Assembly: GCA_945901565.1 (NCBI GenBank) | Contig: CAMDLG010000003.1 | Coordinates: 1 to 45,592 of the forward strand | Length of the DNA stretch: 45,592 nucleotides | DNA from: Bifidobacterium breve | GTDB taxonomy: Bacteria; Actinomycetota; Thermoleophilia; Solirubrobacterales; Solirubrobacteraceae | Reading direction: 5' to 3' | Part shown: piece by piece, positions 1-7,840 of the stretch | Position numbering within the stretch: the first letter of the stretch is position 1 | Layout of the letters: every line of letters begins with the position of its first letter | The notes under the pieces: model-generated | Databases searched by the model: none | What the model was told of the DNA's origin: nothing | The model's input: only the letters and a program-made list of their open reading frames with translations | Made by a program: the position numbers and the translations under genes

Positions 1-551
1 AGGAGGTCGGCGATGCGCGAATTCTGCTGCTCCACGGTGGCGTCAACGGGCATCGGCTCTAGCCCCTCTAGGGCCTCTGTCACGGCGCTTGCCATGTCGG
101 CCATCACCGTCAGGATCGTTCCCTCTATCGGCTCTCTGACCGACGCGTAGGCGCGCTCTGCTGCGCGCTGCATAGCGAGCGCTATCAGGACCGGATCGAC
201 GAGCACTCCTGGCCGCGAAATTAGCTCTTCGGCGGCGCCACGAATCAGCTGAGAGAGGATCACGCCACTGTTGCCACGCGCACTAAGCAGTGCGGCCCGC
301 GCGACGAGATCAACGATCTCGTCGCGGCCGATCTCGTCGAGCGGCCGCTCTCCGGCCTCTTCCGCGAGCCGATCGAGCTCAGCGAGGCAACCCTCGATCG
401 TCAGCACCATGTTGTCGCCGGTGTCGCCGTCGGCGACAGGAAAGACGTTTAAGTCGTTGATCTCACTGCGGCGTTCCTCCAGCGCAACCAGCGAACCGCC
501 GAGGATCTCGCGGAACCGGACCAGACTGGAACTTGAATTCGATTGCGGCAC
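1..551 (-). CDS. DAK2-domain (YloV/FakA-like) protein, N-terminal part, truncated by left window edge; GTG start at 551
   Basis: Manual reverse-strand translation gives VPQSNSSSSLVRFREILGGSLVALEERRSEINDLNVFPVADGDTGDNMVLTIEG...ARGNSGVILSQLIRGAAEEL, with the DAK2 motifs NVFPVADGDTGDNM and ARGNSGVILSQ; sits 13 bp after rpmB as in the conserved rpmB-yloV order. Not in the supplied ORF track because it is open at the edge. Confidence 0.88.
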   Translation of the reverse strand, partial: MPQSNSSSSLVRFREILGGSLVALEERRSEINDLNVFPVADGDTGDNMVLTIEGCLAELDRLAEEAGERPLDEIGRDEIVDLVARAALLSARGNSGVILSQLIRGAAEELISRPGVLVDPVLIALAMQRAAERAYASVREPIEGTILTVMADMASAVTEALEGLEPMPVDATVEQQNSRIADL

Positions 552-564
552 GTCGCCGCGGAGC

Positions 565-756
565 CTAAAGGGCCTTCTGGACCTTGTCAGCCTTCAGGCA
601 GCGCGTGCAGACGTATTCGCGGCGTGGACTGCCATCAACGAGGATCCGAACCTTTTGCAGGTTGGGATTGAAGCGTCGGCGGGTTGCGACCATCGAGTGA
701 CTTCGGCTGTTGCCGAAGGCAGGTCCTTTACCGCAGCTGTGACAAAGCTTGGCCAT
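565..756 (-). CDS. rpmB: 50S ribosomal protein L28 (zinc-binding, CxxC-containing form)
   Basis: 63 aa MAKLCHSCGKGPAFGNSRSHSMVATRRRFNPNLQKVRI..., typical L28. Confidence 0.96.
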   Translation of the reverse strand: MAKLCHSCGKGPAFGNSRSHSMVATRRRFNPNLQKVRILVDGSPRREYVCTRCLKADKVQKAL

Positions 757-776
757 CGAGTGAGGCAGTGTAGCGA

Positions 777-1103
777 TCAGCGACGCGGTCGCGGATCGCG
801 CTGCGGCGCCGGTTGGCGCTGGGGTAGCTGGCGTGACCTCGCCGGGGGCTTGTTTTCTAGCCCGCCAGGTCCTCGTAGGCGACGCGAACTAGCGCCAGCA
901 TCGGGGAGTGGCAGTCCGCCGCCGCGTGTTGGATCGCTTGGAGGCTCGCGCCTACCGTCATCATGGTCGTCGTCGTCCTGCCACCAATCGCGACCATCCT
1001 GGGGGCGCGCGCCGCCAAGACGAACGAGCATCGTCAGCAAGATTACGACCGCACCGACGTGCGAAAGGGCGCTGATTAGAAAGGCGATCTGCTGACCGGT
1101 CAT
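777..1103 (-). CDS. small single-TM membrane protein with acidic/proline/arginine-rich tail, unknown function
   Basis: 108 aa ORF; hydrophobic helix IAFLISALSHVGAVVILLTMLV followed by WWQDDDDHDDGRREPPSDPTRGGGLPLPDA; co-directional with rpmB. Confidence 0.55.
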   Translation of the reverse strand: MTGQQIAFLISALSHVGAVVILLTMLVRLGGARPQDGRDWWQDDDDHDDGRREPPSDPTRGGGLPLPDAGASSRRLRGPGGLENKPPARSRQLPQRQPAPQRDPRPRR

Positions 1104-1138
1104 CCTGACGACAGCCTAGCGCTGGGTGAGCGATACCG

Positions 1139-1582
1139 CTAGGCGCCGGAGAGGTCGTCTAGCTGCTTATTGACCCGCGCCAGCGCAATTACCGCTTCAG
1201 CTGCGTTGCGTCCACTGTCACGAGTTCCTCCGCCGGATCGTTCGAGCGCTTGCTCCATTGTCTCGACCGTGAGAACACCGAAGGAGCACGGCACTCCTGT
1301 CTCGAGCGCAACTGCGCCGATACCGCGTGCGCTCTCTGCGCAGACATAGTCGTAGTGGTCGGTTTCGCCGCGAATCACGGCGCCCAGGCAGATCACACCT
1401 GCGTACAAGCCCGTCTCGGCGCACAACTTTGCCGCCAAAGGCAGCTCAAATGCGCCCGGTACCTCGAAGCACTGCGCCGCGTCGAACCCTTCATCCGCTA
1501 GCGCTGCCTGCGCACCTGCCGTCAGCCTCTCTGCCAGATCGCTATAGAACTGCGCGCAGACGATCGCGAATTGATCAGCCAT
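1139..1582 (-). CDS. ribH: 6,7-dimethyl-8-ribityllumazine synthase
   Basis: 147 aa; FEVPGAFELPLAAK, GVICLGAVIRGETDHYDYVCAESARGI, PCSFGVLTVETMEQALER. Confidence 0.97.
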   Translation of the reverse strand: MADQFAIVCAQFYSDLAERLTAGAQAALADEGFDAAQCFEVPGAFELPLAAKLCAETGLYAGVICLGAVIRGETDHYDYVCAESARGIGAVALETGVPCSFGVLTVETMEQALERSGGGTRDSGRNAAEAVIALARVNKQLDDLSGA

Positions 1583-2864
1583 CGTCGGAGCTGTCCCTCT
1601 CGCGCTCGGCGTGAATCATCTCCTGATCAAGATTGAGGCCTTGGTGGTGCAGAGTGTGGCCCATGCGACGTCTCTTGGTCTCGAGGTATGCGACGTTGTG
1701 CTCGTTGGCGCTCTCTTCTATCGGGATCTGCTCCGAGACCGAAAGGCCATAGCCCTCAAGACCGTGAATCTTCTTCGGGTTGTTGGTCAAAATGCGGATT
1801 GAACTGAGCCCAAGGTCGACGAGAATTTGAGCACCGATTCCATAGTCGCGGAGGTCTGCGGGTAAGCCGAGCTGGAGGTTGGCATCGACCGTGTCGTAAC
1901 CCTCCTCCTGCAGCTTGTAGGCGCGTAGCTTGTTGAGGAGGCCGATCCCGCGACCCTCCTGAGCGAGGTATAGAAGGACGCCCTGTCCCTCGGCCTCAAT
2001 CATCGCGAGTGCTGACTCCAACTGCTCTCCGCAGTCGCAGCGCAGCGAATGGAAGACATCCCCTGTGAGGCACTCGGAATGGACCCGGACGACTACATCC
2101 GAGGCCCCGTCGACTTCGCCCTTGACGAGTGCGACGTGGTGCTTGTCATCGACCAGCGAGCGGTAGCCAACGACCGTGAAGTCGCCGAAGGCGGTCGGCA
2201 TCGTCGTCGAGACGACGCGCTCGACGAGCTTATCGTTCTTGCGGCGGTAGGCGATCAGATCAGCGATCGTCAACATCTTCAGTTCGTGCAGTTCGCAGTA
2301 AGCCTTCAGATCATCGACGCGGGCCATCGAACCGTCGTCGTTCATGATCTCGCAGATAACTCCCGACGGTGTGCAGCCGGCGAGGCGGGCCAAATCGACG
2401 CTCGCTTCGGTGTGGCCGGTGCGCTCTAGGACGCCTCCCGGCTTAGCCTTCAGCGGGTTTACGTGGCCGCCCTTAACGATCGCTTCAGGGCCATTCTCGG
2501 GATCGCTTGCAACGCGAATTGTTTGAGCCCTGTCGGCCGCGCTAATTCCCGTCGTAACGCCCTCGCGTGCCTCGATCGTGACCGTGAATGGAGTCTCATA
2601 CGGCGTCTCGTTCTTGGCTGTCATCAACTCAAGGTCTAGCTCTGCGCAGCGCTCAGGAGTCAAGGCGAGGCAGATCCAACCGCGCGCAAATTTAGCCATG
2701 AAGTTGATCGCCTCTGGCGTTACGTGCTCGGCGGCCATAACCAAGTCGCCTTCGTTTTCGCGGTCCTCGTCATCGACTACGACGATCATCTTGCCCGCAG
2801 CAATTTCGGCCAGAGCCTCATCAACCGTCGCGAAGCGATATTCGGTATCTGCTGGGTTACTCAC
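1575..2864 (-). CDS. ribBA: bifunctional 3,4-dihydroxy-2-butanone-4-phosphate synthase / GTP cyclohydrolase II
   Basis: VDDEDRENEGDLVMAAE (RibB) plus VRVHSECLTGDVFHSLRCDCGEQL and AQEGRGIGLLNKL (RibA). Start chosen at GTG 2864 (VSNPADTEYRF), overlapping the ribE stop, rather than ORF-track start 2915. Confidence 0.96.
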   Translation of the reverse strand: MSNPADTEYRFATVDEALAEIAAGKMIVVVDDEDRENEGDLVMAAEHVTPEAINFMAKFARGWICLALTPERCAELDLELMTAKNETPYETPFTVTIEAREGVTTGISAADRAQTIRVASDPENGPEAIVKGGHVNPLKAKPGGVLERTGHTEASVDLARLAGCTPSGVICEIMNDDGSMARVDDLKAYCELHELKMLTIADLIAYRRKNDKLVERVVSTTMPTAFGDFTVVGYRSLVDDKHHVALVKGEVDGASDVVVRVHSECLTGDVFHSLRCDCGEQLESALAMIEAEGQGVLLYLAQEGRGIGLLNKLRAYKLQEEGYDTVDANLQLGLPADLRDYGIGAQILVDLGLSSIRILTNNPKKIHGLEGYGLSVSEQIPIEESANEHNVAYLETKRRRMGHTLHHQGLNLDQEMIHAERERDSSDDG

Positions 2865-3450
2865 TTGGCTTCTCAACCAGCCTCTCGACGTACTTAGCGA
2901 CAATGTCGACCTCAATGTTAAGGATCGTGCCCAGTTCGGCGAGCGCGAGGTTAGTGCGCTGCAACGTTTCGGGAATCAACCAAAGCTCAAATCCGTTCTC
3001 GTTAACGATCGAAACCGTCAGCGAGACACCATCTACGGCAACCGATCCCTTCTCGACGACGTACCTCAGCAGTTCGCCGGGGACACTGAGGCTGAGGACT
3101 CGCGCGATGCCTTCGTCGCGTATAGCTTCGACGCGCGCAACACCATCAACGTGGCCCTGGACAATGTGCCCGCCGAGGTGCGCGTTGGCGCGAAGCGGAA
3201 GTTCGAGATTGACGGCCGAGCCAGCGTCGGCGGCCCCTAGCGAGGTGCGGCTGAGGGTCTCGTTCATCGCGTCGGCGCTGAAGCTGTCGCCATCGATCGT
3301 CGTCGCCGTTAAACAGACGCCGTTGACAGCGACCGAGTCGCCCTCGCTCAGGTCGCCCGCCAACTTCGTGCGGATCGTGAAGCGGGCACCATGATCATCG
3401 CGCGCAACCGCGACAATTTCGCCCAGATCTTCTACTAAGCCGGTAAACAT
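2857..3450 (-). CDS. ribE: riboflavin synthase alpha chain
   Basis: 197 aa MFTGLVEDLGEIVAV...; duplicated lumazine-binding domains. Confidence 0.96.
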   Translation of the reverse strand: MFTGLVEDLGEIVAVARDDHGARFTIRTKLAGDLSEGDSVAVNGVCLTATTIDGDSFSADAMNETLSRTSLGAADAGSAVNLELPLRANAHLGGHIVQGHVDGVARVEAIRDEGIARVLSLSVPGELLRYVVEKGSVAVDGVSLTVSIVNENGFELWLIPETLQRTNLALAELGTILNIEVDIVAKYVERLVEKPSE

Positions 3451-3453
3451 CGT

Positions 3454-4587
3454 TCACCACTCTCGCAGCCGTGCGCTGAGCAACACGTCGTCTGCAACCA
3501 GCTCGGTCGTAAGCGAGACCGCCCTAGTTGCTTCCGCGATCGCCGAGGCACCCATTCCTTCGATCGGATCGCGTGCGCTGGCGCCGCCGATCACGAGCGG
3601 GGCGACGAAGAGACGAAGCTCGTCAATTTCACCTGCATCGAAGAATGCGCCAGCGAGATGCGGCCCGCCCTCCAGCAGCATTGAGGTAACCGGCCGATCG
3701 AGAGCTCCTAGCTGCGCGAGCGCGTCGCTGACGCGAAGCGGCTCATTCTCGCCGCTGACAGAGAGCACATGCGCGCCAGCGGTTTCAAGCGCTTCGACGG
3801 CGCTTCGCGGTGCGGCCCGCGAGACGATCACGATCAGCTCGACCTCCGGCGCCTGCTCAACCAGCTGTGAGTCAAGTGGTAGCCGTGCTTCAGAGTCAAA
3901 GACAATTCGGCGCGGCTGCCGCTGCGAACCTGGCAGCCTGACAGTTAGCTGCGGATCATCAGCGATCGCCGTGCCGATGCCGACCGCCACTGCATCAACC
4001 TCGGAACGCCATTGGTGGACCTTCTCGCGACTGCTGGCATCGGAAATCCACTGCGAGTCACCTTCACGCGTGGCCACCTTGCCGTCGAGGCTCATCGCCG
4101 ACTTGAAGAGCACCCAAGGCTTGCCGCTGCGAGCGTGCTTGCGAAAGCCCTGATTCTCGAGCCGCGCAGCCTCCGCGAGATCACCGGCGGCGACCTGCAC
4201 ATCAACTCCCTCATCGCGAAGGATCCCAAGCCCGCGGCCGTTGGCCTTGTCGCTCGGGTCGTCGCTAGCTACAACGACGCGGCTGATGCCCGCCGCGAGG
4301 ATTGCGTCGGTGCAGGGCGGCTGCTGGCCCTGATGGCAACAGGGTTCAAGAGAGAGGTAGAGCGTTGCTCCGCGCAAGTCGTCCGGGTCACACGCCGCAA
4401 TCGCGTTTAGCTCCGCGTGCGCCTCCCCATAGCGTTGATGCCAGCCTTCACCGAGCAGCTCGCCGCCCTTCACGATCACGGCGCCGACCTGCGGGTTTGG
4501 GCTCACGTCGCCTAGCCCATTTCTGCCGAGCTCGATCGCTCGGCGCAGATACTCCTGATCGACTGTTGAAAGCTGTTCATCCATCAA
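3454..4587 (-). CDS. ribD: riboflavin biosynthesis deaminase/reductase
   Basis: 377 aa; GNGLGDVSPNPQVGAVIV, HAELNAI, TLYLSLEPCCHQGQQPPCTDAI, C-terminal RibD reductase domain (LLEGGPHLAGAFF). Confidence 0.96.
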   Translation of the reverse strand: MMDEQLSTVDQEYLRRAIELGRNGLGDVSPNPQVGAVIVKGGELLGEGWHQRYGEAHAELNAIAACDPDDLRGATLYLSLEPCCHQGQQPPCTDAILAAGISRVVVASDDPSDKANGRGLGILRDEGVDVQVAAGDLAEAARLENQGFRKHARSGKPWVLFKSAMSLDGKVATREGDSQWISDASSREKVHQWRSEVDAVAVGIGTAIADDPQLTVRLPGSQRQPRRIVFDSEARLPLDSQLVEQAPEVELIVIVSRAAPRSAVEALETAGAHVLSVSGENEPLRVSDALAQLGALDRPVTSMLLEGGPHLAGAFFDAGEIDELRLFVAPLVIGGASARDPIEGMGASAIAEATRAVSLTTELVADDVLLSARLREW

Positions 4588-4617
4588 GGCTGAGGATAGG
4601 CACAGGGCGGCCGCGCG

Positions 4618-6081
4618 CTAGCTGCAACGCCCATATACCGCGTAAAGCTCGTTTGATGCGATCGGCTGGTAACCATCGGGAGGAAGATTGCGCAGCGCAT
4701 CCTCAGAGGTCGGGTGCTCTGGATCAAGGCCACCGCGAAGGAAGACGGAGCGCCCTGCCGCAAGCAGAACAATCCCATTCTTAACGTTCGCCGAGGACGC
4801 TAGGTCGCTGCGCGCGAGGACGCGATCGGCGGGTAGGTCCATGATCCAGCGCACGCTTGGAATCAGGCGGTGGTTGCTCGTCAACACGGGACCACACTTT
4901 GCCGCCGCACGGACATCTGGACGGTCGAGCAGGCTGGTCAGCGCGGGGACAGAATCACCGCGGAAGCGCAGCTCCGAAACAAGCCTTCCTACGTCGACGC
5001 GCAGCGCCGTCCAGACGATGATGAAGACGATCCCGATTCCCGAAGCCGTTGCCCATCCAGTCCTCAGCCCACCCTTGTTGAGCAGAGTGAAACCAGCCGC
5101 AGAGAATGCCGCGAAAAGCATCAGAATCACGACTGGGAGCAGCAGGTAGCGGTTGATCACCGAGAAACCGCCGAGGCTGAGCAGGAGGAACGTCCCAAGG
5201 CCAATCACGAGCAGTGCCAGCGGGACGCGGCTGCGACGAGGTGCCATCACGGCCGCCAATACTGCTCCGATCACGCCGACAATCAGTACCGGCAGCTTCA
5301 GCAGCTGCTGCATGAACAGCAGAGTCTGTTTAGGGATCTCAGCGATCCCTTTCTGACGGCCTAGCTCTTCGGAGACTGTCGTCGTGTGGTTCTGCGAGAA
5401 GAGCGGGTCGCCGGTGACGATGTAATCGGTCGCAGTCCAGATCAGCGGCGCGCTGGCAACAATTAGTGCGCTGGTAAAGCGCTCCCGCCAGCTCAGCACC
5501 GGGAATAGCCAGAGCCAATAGAGCCCAGCGATAATCCACGCTTCCGGCCTAAGCAGCCCGGCCAGCGTGAGCAGGACGAGCACCGGCGTTCCTCGCCTCG
5601 TCTTAGCTGACTCCATCGACGCGGCCCAGAGCAGCAGCGCCAGATAAGGAATGTCGATGTAGCCGCGTGCAGCGAGGAACGGAAAGTCGAACCTTGTACA
5701 GATGACGACTGCCGCTGCAATTCCAACCAGCTTCGTGAAGGTCTCGCGGCCGAGCCGGTAGAGACCAGCAACCATCACGATGAACGAACCGAGCGTGGCC
5801 AGCAGCATCAGGCGATCGCCGGCGCGGCCAAAGAGCGCAAAGAACGCGCCGAATATGAGGCCTAGCGGATGTTCGGTGGGGGCGCGGTAGGCACCAAACG
5901 AAGGAAGATCGCCATGCAGAAGCTCGCGTCCCCAGAGCAGCGAGTAAGTCGCGTCGTAACTGGTGTAACTGGGGAAGGTGAAAGTCCCGACAGCAACGGT
6001 GACCGACAGCAGCACGAGCAGGATCGTCGGCCACGGCAGCGAGGCGACTCGAGCGGTTATCGATGAAGGGGCAGTGGTCAC
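4618..6081 (-). CDS. polytopic membrane protein, GT-C/family 39-like glycosyltransferase
   Basis: 487 aa, many TM helices, N-terminal SYDATYSLLWGRELLHGDLPS (acidic motif in first loop) and LLRPEAWI typical of GT-C-like actinobacterial proteins; GTG start. Confidence 0.7.
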   Translation of the reverse strand: MTTAPSSITARVASLPWPTILLVLLSVTVAVGTFTFPSYTSYDATYSLLWGRELLHGDLPSFGAYRAPTEHPLGLIFGAFFALFGRAGDRLMLLATLGSFIVMVAGLYRLGRETFTKLVGIAAAVVICTRFDFPFLAARGYIDIPYLALLLWAASMESAKTRRGTPVLVLLTLAGLLRPEAWIIAGLYWLWLFPVLSWRERFTSALIVASAPLIWTATDYIVTGDPLFSQNHTTTVSEELGRQKGIAEIPKQTLLFMQQLLKLPVLIVGVIGAVLAAVMAPRRSRVPLALLVIGLGTFLLLSLGGFSVINRYLLLPVVILMLFAAFSAAGFTLLNKGGLRTGWATASGIGIVFIIVWTALRVDVGRLVSELRFRGDSVPALTSLLDRPDVRAAAKCGPVLTSNHRLIPSVRWIMDLPADRVLARSDLASSANVKNGIVLLAAGRSVFLRGGLDPEHPTSEDALRNLPPDGYQPIASNELYAVYGRCS

Positions 6082-6194
6082 GTTGATCGCAGCGCGGACT
6101 CCTAGGGGTCATCCGGCCGCACCGGATACTACGGGTCGGCCTTGCGGATCAGCAGTAATGGTTGCGCCGTTTCATCGCTGCACCCCGTGACGCG

Positions 6195-6200
6195 TACGAT
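6195..6200 (+). promoter_or_regulatory. candidate -10 (TACGAT) for the GT2-methyltransferase-flippase operon, leaderless arrangement
   Basis: TACGAT ends 9 nt before the ATG at 6210; no Shine-Dalgarno in GATTAGCCGTCG-ATG; -35 not convincing. Confidence 0.35.
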
Positions 6201-6209
6201 TAGCCGTCG

Positions 6210-7208
6210 ATGAAGCTGATCATTCAAATCCCGTGCCTCAACGAAGAGGAGACCTTGCCAGCGACTCTGGCCGACCTCCCACGCCAGATCGATGGCATCG
6301 ACACGGTCCAGTGGCTGATCATCGATGACGGGTCTAGCGACGCGACCGTTGAGGTAGCGCGTGCCAACGGCGTTGACCACATAGTCAGGCTGACGAACAA
6401 CAAAGGGCTAGCGGCTGGCTTCCAAGCTGGGCTCGATGCGTGCCTGAAGCTTGGCGCCGACGTGATCGTCAATACCGACGCCGACAACCAATACTTCGGC
6501 GGTGACATCGCAAAGCTGGTCGAGCCGATCGTCGCCGGCCGCGCCGACATGGTTGTCGGCGATCGCCAGACAGACACGATCGAGCACTTCTCGCCGCTCA
6601 AGAAGCGGCTGCAGAAATTTGGTTCGTGGGTCGTACGTCAAGCCTCTGAGACTGAGATTCCTGACACCACGTCCGGATTCCGCGCTTACAACCGCGAGGC
6701 GGCGCTGCAGATGGCCGTCGTCTCACGCTTCACTTACACGCTTGAGACGATCATCCAAGCTGGCAAGCTGCTCGTCGCGGTCGAGGATGTACCGATCCGC
6801 ACCAACCCCAAGACTCGTGAGTCACGCCTCTTCCCATCGACGTGGTCATACGTTCGCCGCAACGGCATCTCGATCTTCAGGATCTACTCCCAGTATGAGC
6901 CGATGCGGGTATTCGCGACGGCAGCGATCGTGCTTGTCATCGCCGCATTGATTCCGTTCACGAGATTCTTCGCCGCCTGGGTTCAGGGCGACGGCGCCGG
7001 CCATGTCCAGTCGCTGCTCTTCGGGACGGTGCTCTTCAACGCTGCGGTCGTGATGGGCGCGCTTGCAGTGATCGGTGACCTGCTCCACGCCCAACGGATA
7101 ATGAGCCAGAGGATCTTCGAGCGCGTCCGCCGCGTCGAACTGGAACTCGGTGTGCCCCCCTCCCATTACGAGGCGGGCAGCGGCGAGCGTGAAACGATCC
7201 CACGATGA
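6210..7208 (+). CDS. family 2 glycosyltransferase (dolichyl/polyprenyl-phosphate sugar synthase-like) with C-terminal TM helices
   Basis: 332 aa; IIQIPCLNEEETLPATL, WLIIDDGSSDATVEVA, NTDADNQYFGGDI, SGFRAYNREAAL; C-terminal hydrophobic segments. Confidence 0.9.
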   Translation: MKLIIQIPCLNEEETLPATLADLPRQIDGIDTVQWLIIDDGSSDATVEVARANGVDHIVRLTNNKGLAAGFQAGLDACLKLGADVIVNTDADNQYFGGDIAKLVEPIVAGRADMVVGDRQTDTIEHFSPLKKRLQKFGSWVVRQASETEIPDTTSGFRAYNREAALQMAVVSRFTYTLETIIQAGKLLVAVEDVPIRTNPKTRESRLFPSTWSYVRRNGISIFRIYSQYEPMRVFATAAIVLVIAALIPFTRFFAAWVQGDGAGHVQSLLFGTVLFNAAVVMGALAVIGDLLHAQRIMSQRIFERVRRVELELGVPPSHYEAGSGERETIPR

Positions 7209-7840
7209 AGACGAAGGTCACCGTAGATAGCGAAGGGACGGTCACCGGCAACACCTACGACAAGTACGGCTCGACAAATCCGGTTGTCCGCCGCCTGATG
7301 GCGAGCTTCCACCGCGATCTCGACGCCTGTTACGCGGTGGCATCGCCAACTTCGATCCTCGACATCGGCTGCGGCGAGGGGATCCTGACGCACGAATGGG
7401 CGGGGCGGCTGGGCATCGGCGGTCGGATCGTCGGCACCGACCTCGACGACCCGCTGCTCCACGCCCAGTGGGAGCACCGCAGGGCGCCAAACTTGGAGTA
7501 CCGCGTGATGAAAGGCGAACGCCTGGAGTTCGCCGACAACGAATTTGACACGGCGACCGCGATCGAGGTGCTCGAGCATGTCGCGGACCCAGAGCTGGTG
7601 CTCTCAGAGATGGCGAGATGCGCGCAACGTTGGCTACTCGTGTCGGTACCGCGGGAGCCTCTGTGGCAGATAACTAACCTTGCGCGCGGCGCATACTGGA
7701 GTGACCTGGGCAACACGCCGGGCCACGTAAACCACTGGTCTAGCCGCTCCTTCCGACGCTTGATTTCTAGTTACGGGACAGTTGTTGAGCTACGCCATCC
7801 ATTCCCCTGGATCATGGCGGTAATCCGTCTCGATGGCTGA
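7205..7840 (+). CDS. class I SAM-dependent methyltransferase
   Basis: 211 aa; motif I ILDIGCGEGILTHEW, TAIEVLEHVADPELVLSEMAR; 4-bp overlap with upstream GT2. Confidence 0.9.
   Translation: MKTKVTVDSEGTVTGNTYDKYGSTNPVVRRLMASFHRDLDACYAVASPTSILDIGCGEGILTHEWAGRLGIGGRIVGTDLDDPLLHAQWEHRRAPNLEYRVMKGERLEFADNEFDTATAIEVLEHVADPELVLSEMARCAQRWLLVSVPREPLWQITNLARGAYWSDLGNTPGHVNHWSSRSFRRLISSYGTVVELRHPFPWIMAVIRLDG

Noticed and set aside
271-1095. 274-aa plus-strand ORF
   Set aside because: Antisense to DAK2 protein, rpmB and the small TM gene; Ser/Arg-rich composition typical of reverse-frame translation in GC-rich DNA.
2578-3240. 220-aa plus-strand ORF
   Set aside because: Antisense to ribBA/ribE, which have strong family motifs.
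4588-4617. Possible FMN riboswitch upstream of ribD
   Set aside because: Only 30 bp separate ribD from the upstream gene; no RFN-element consensus seen there or in 6082-6209.
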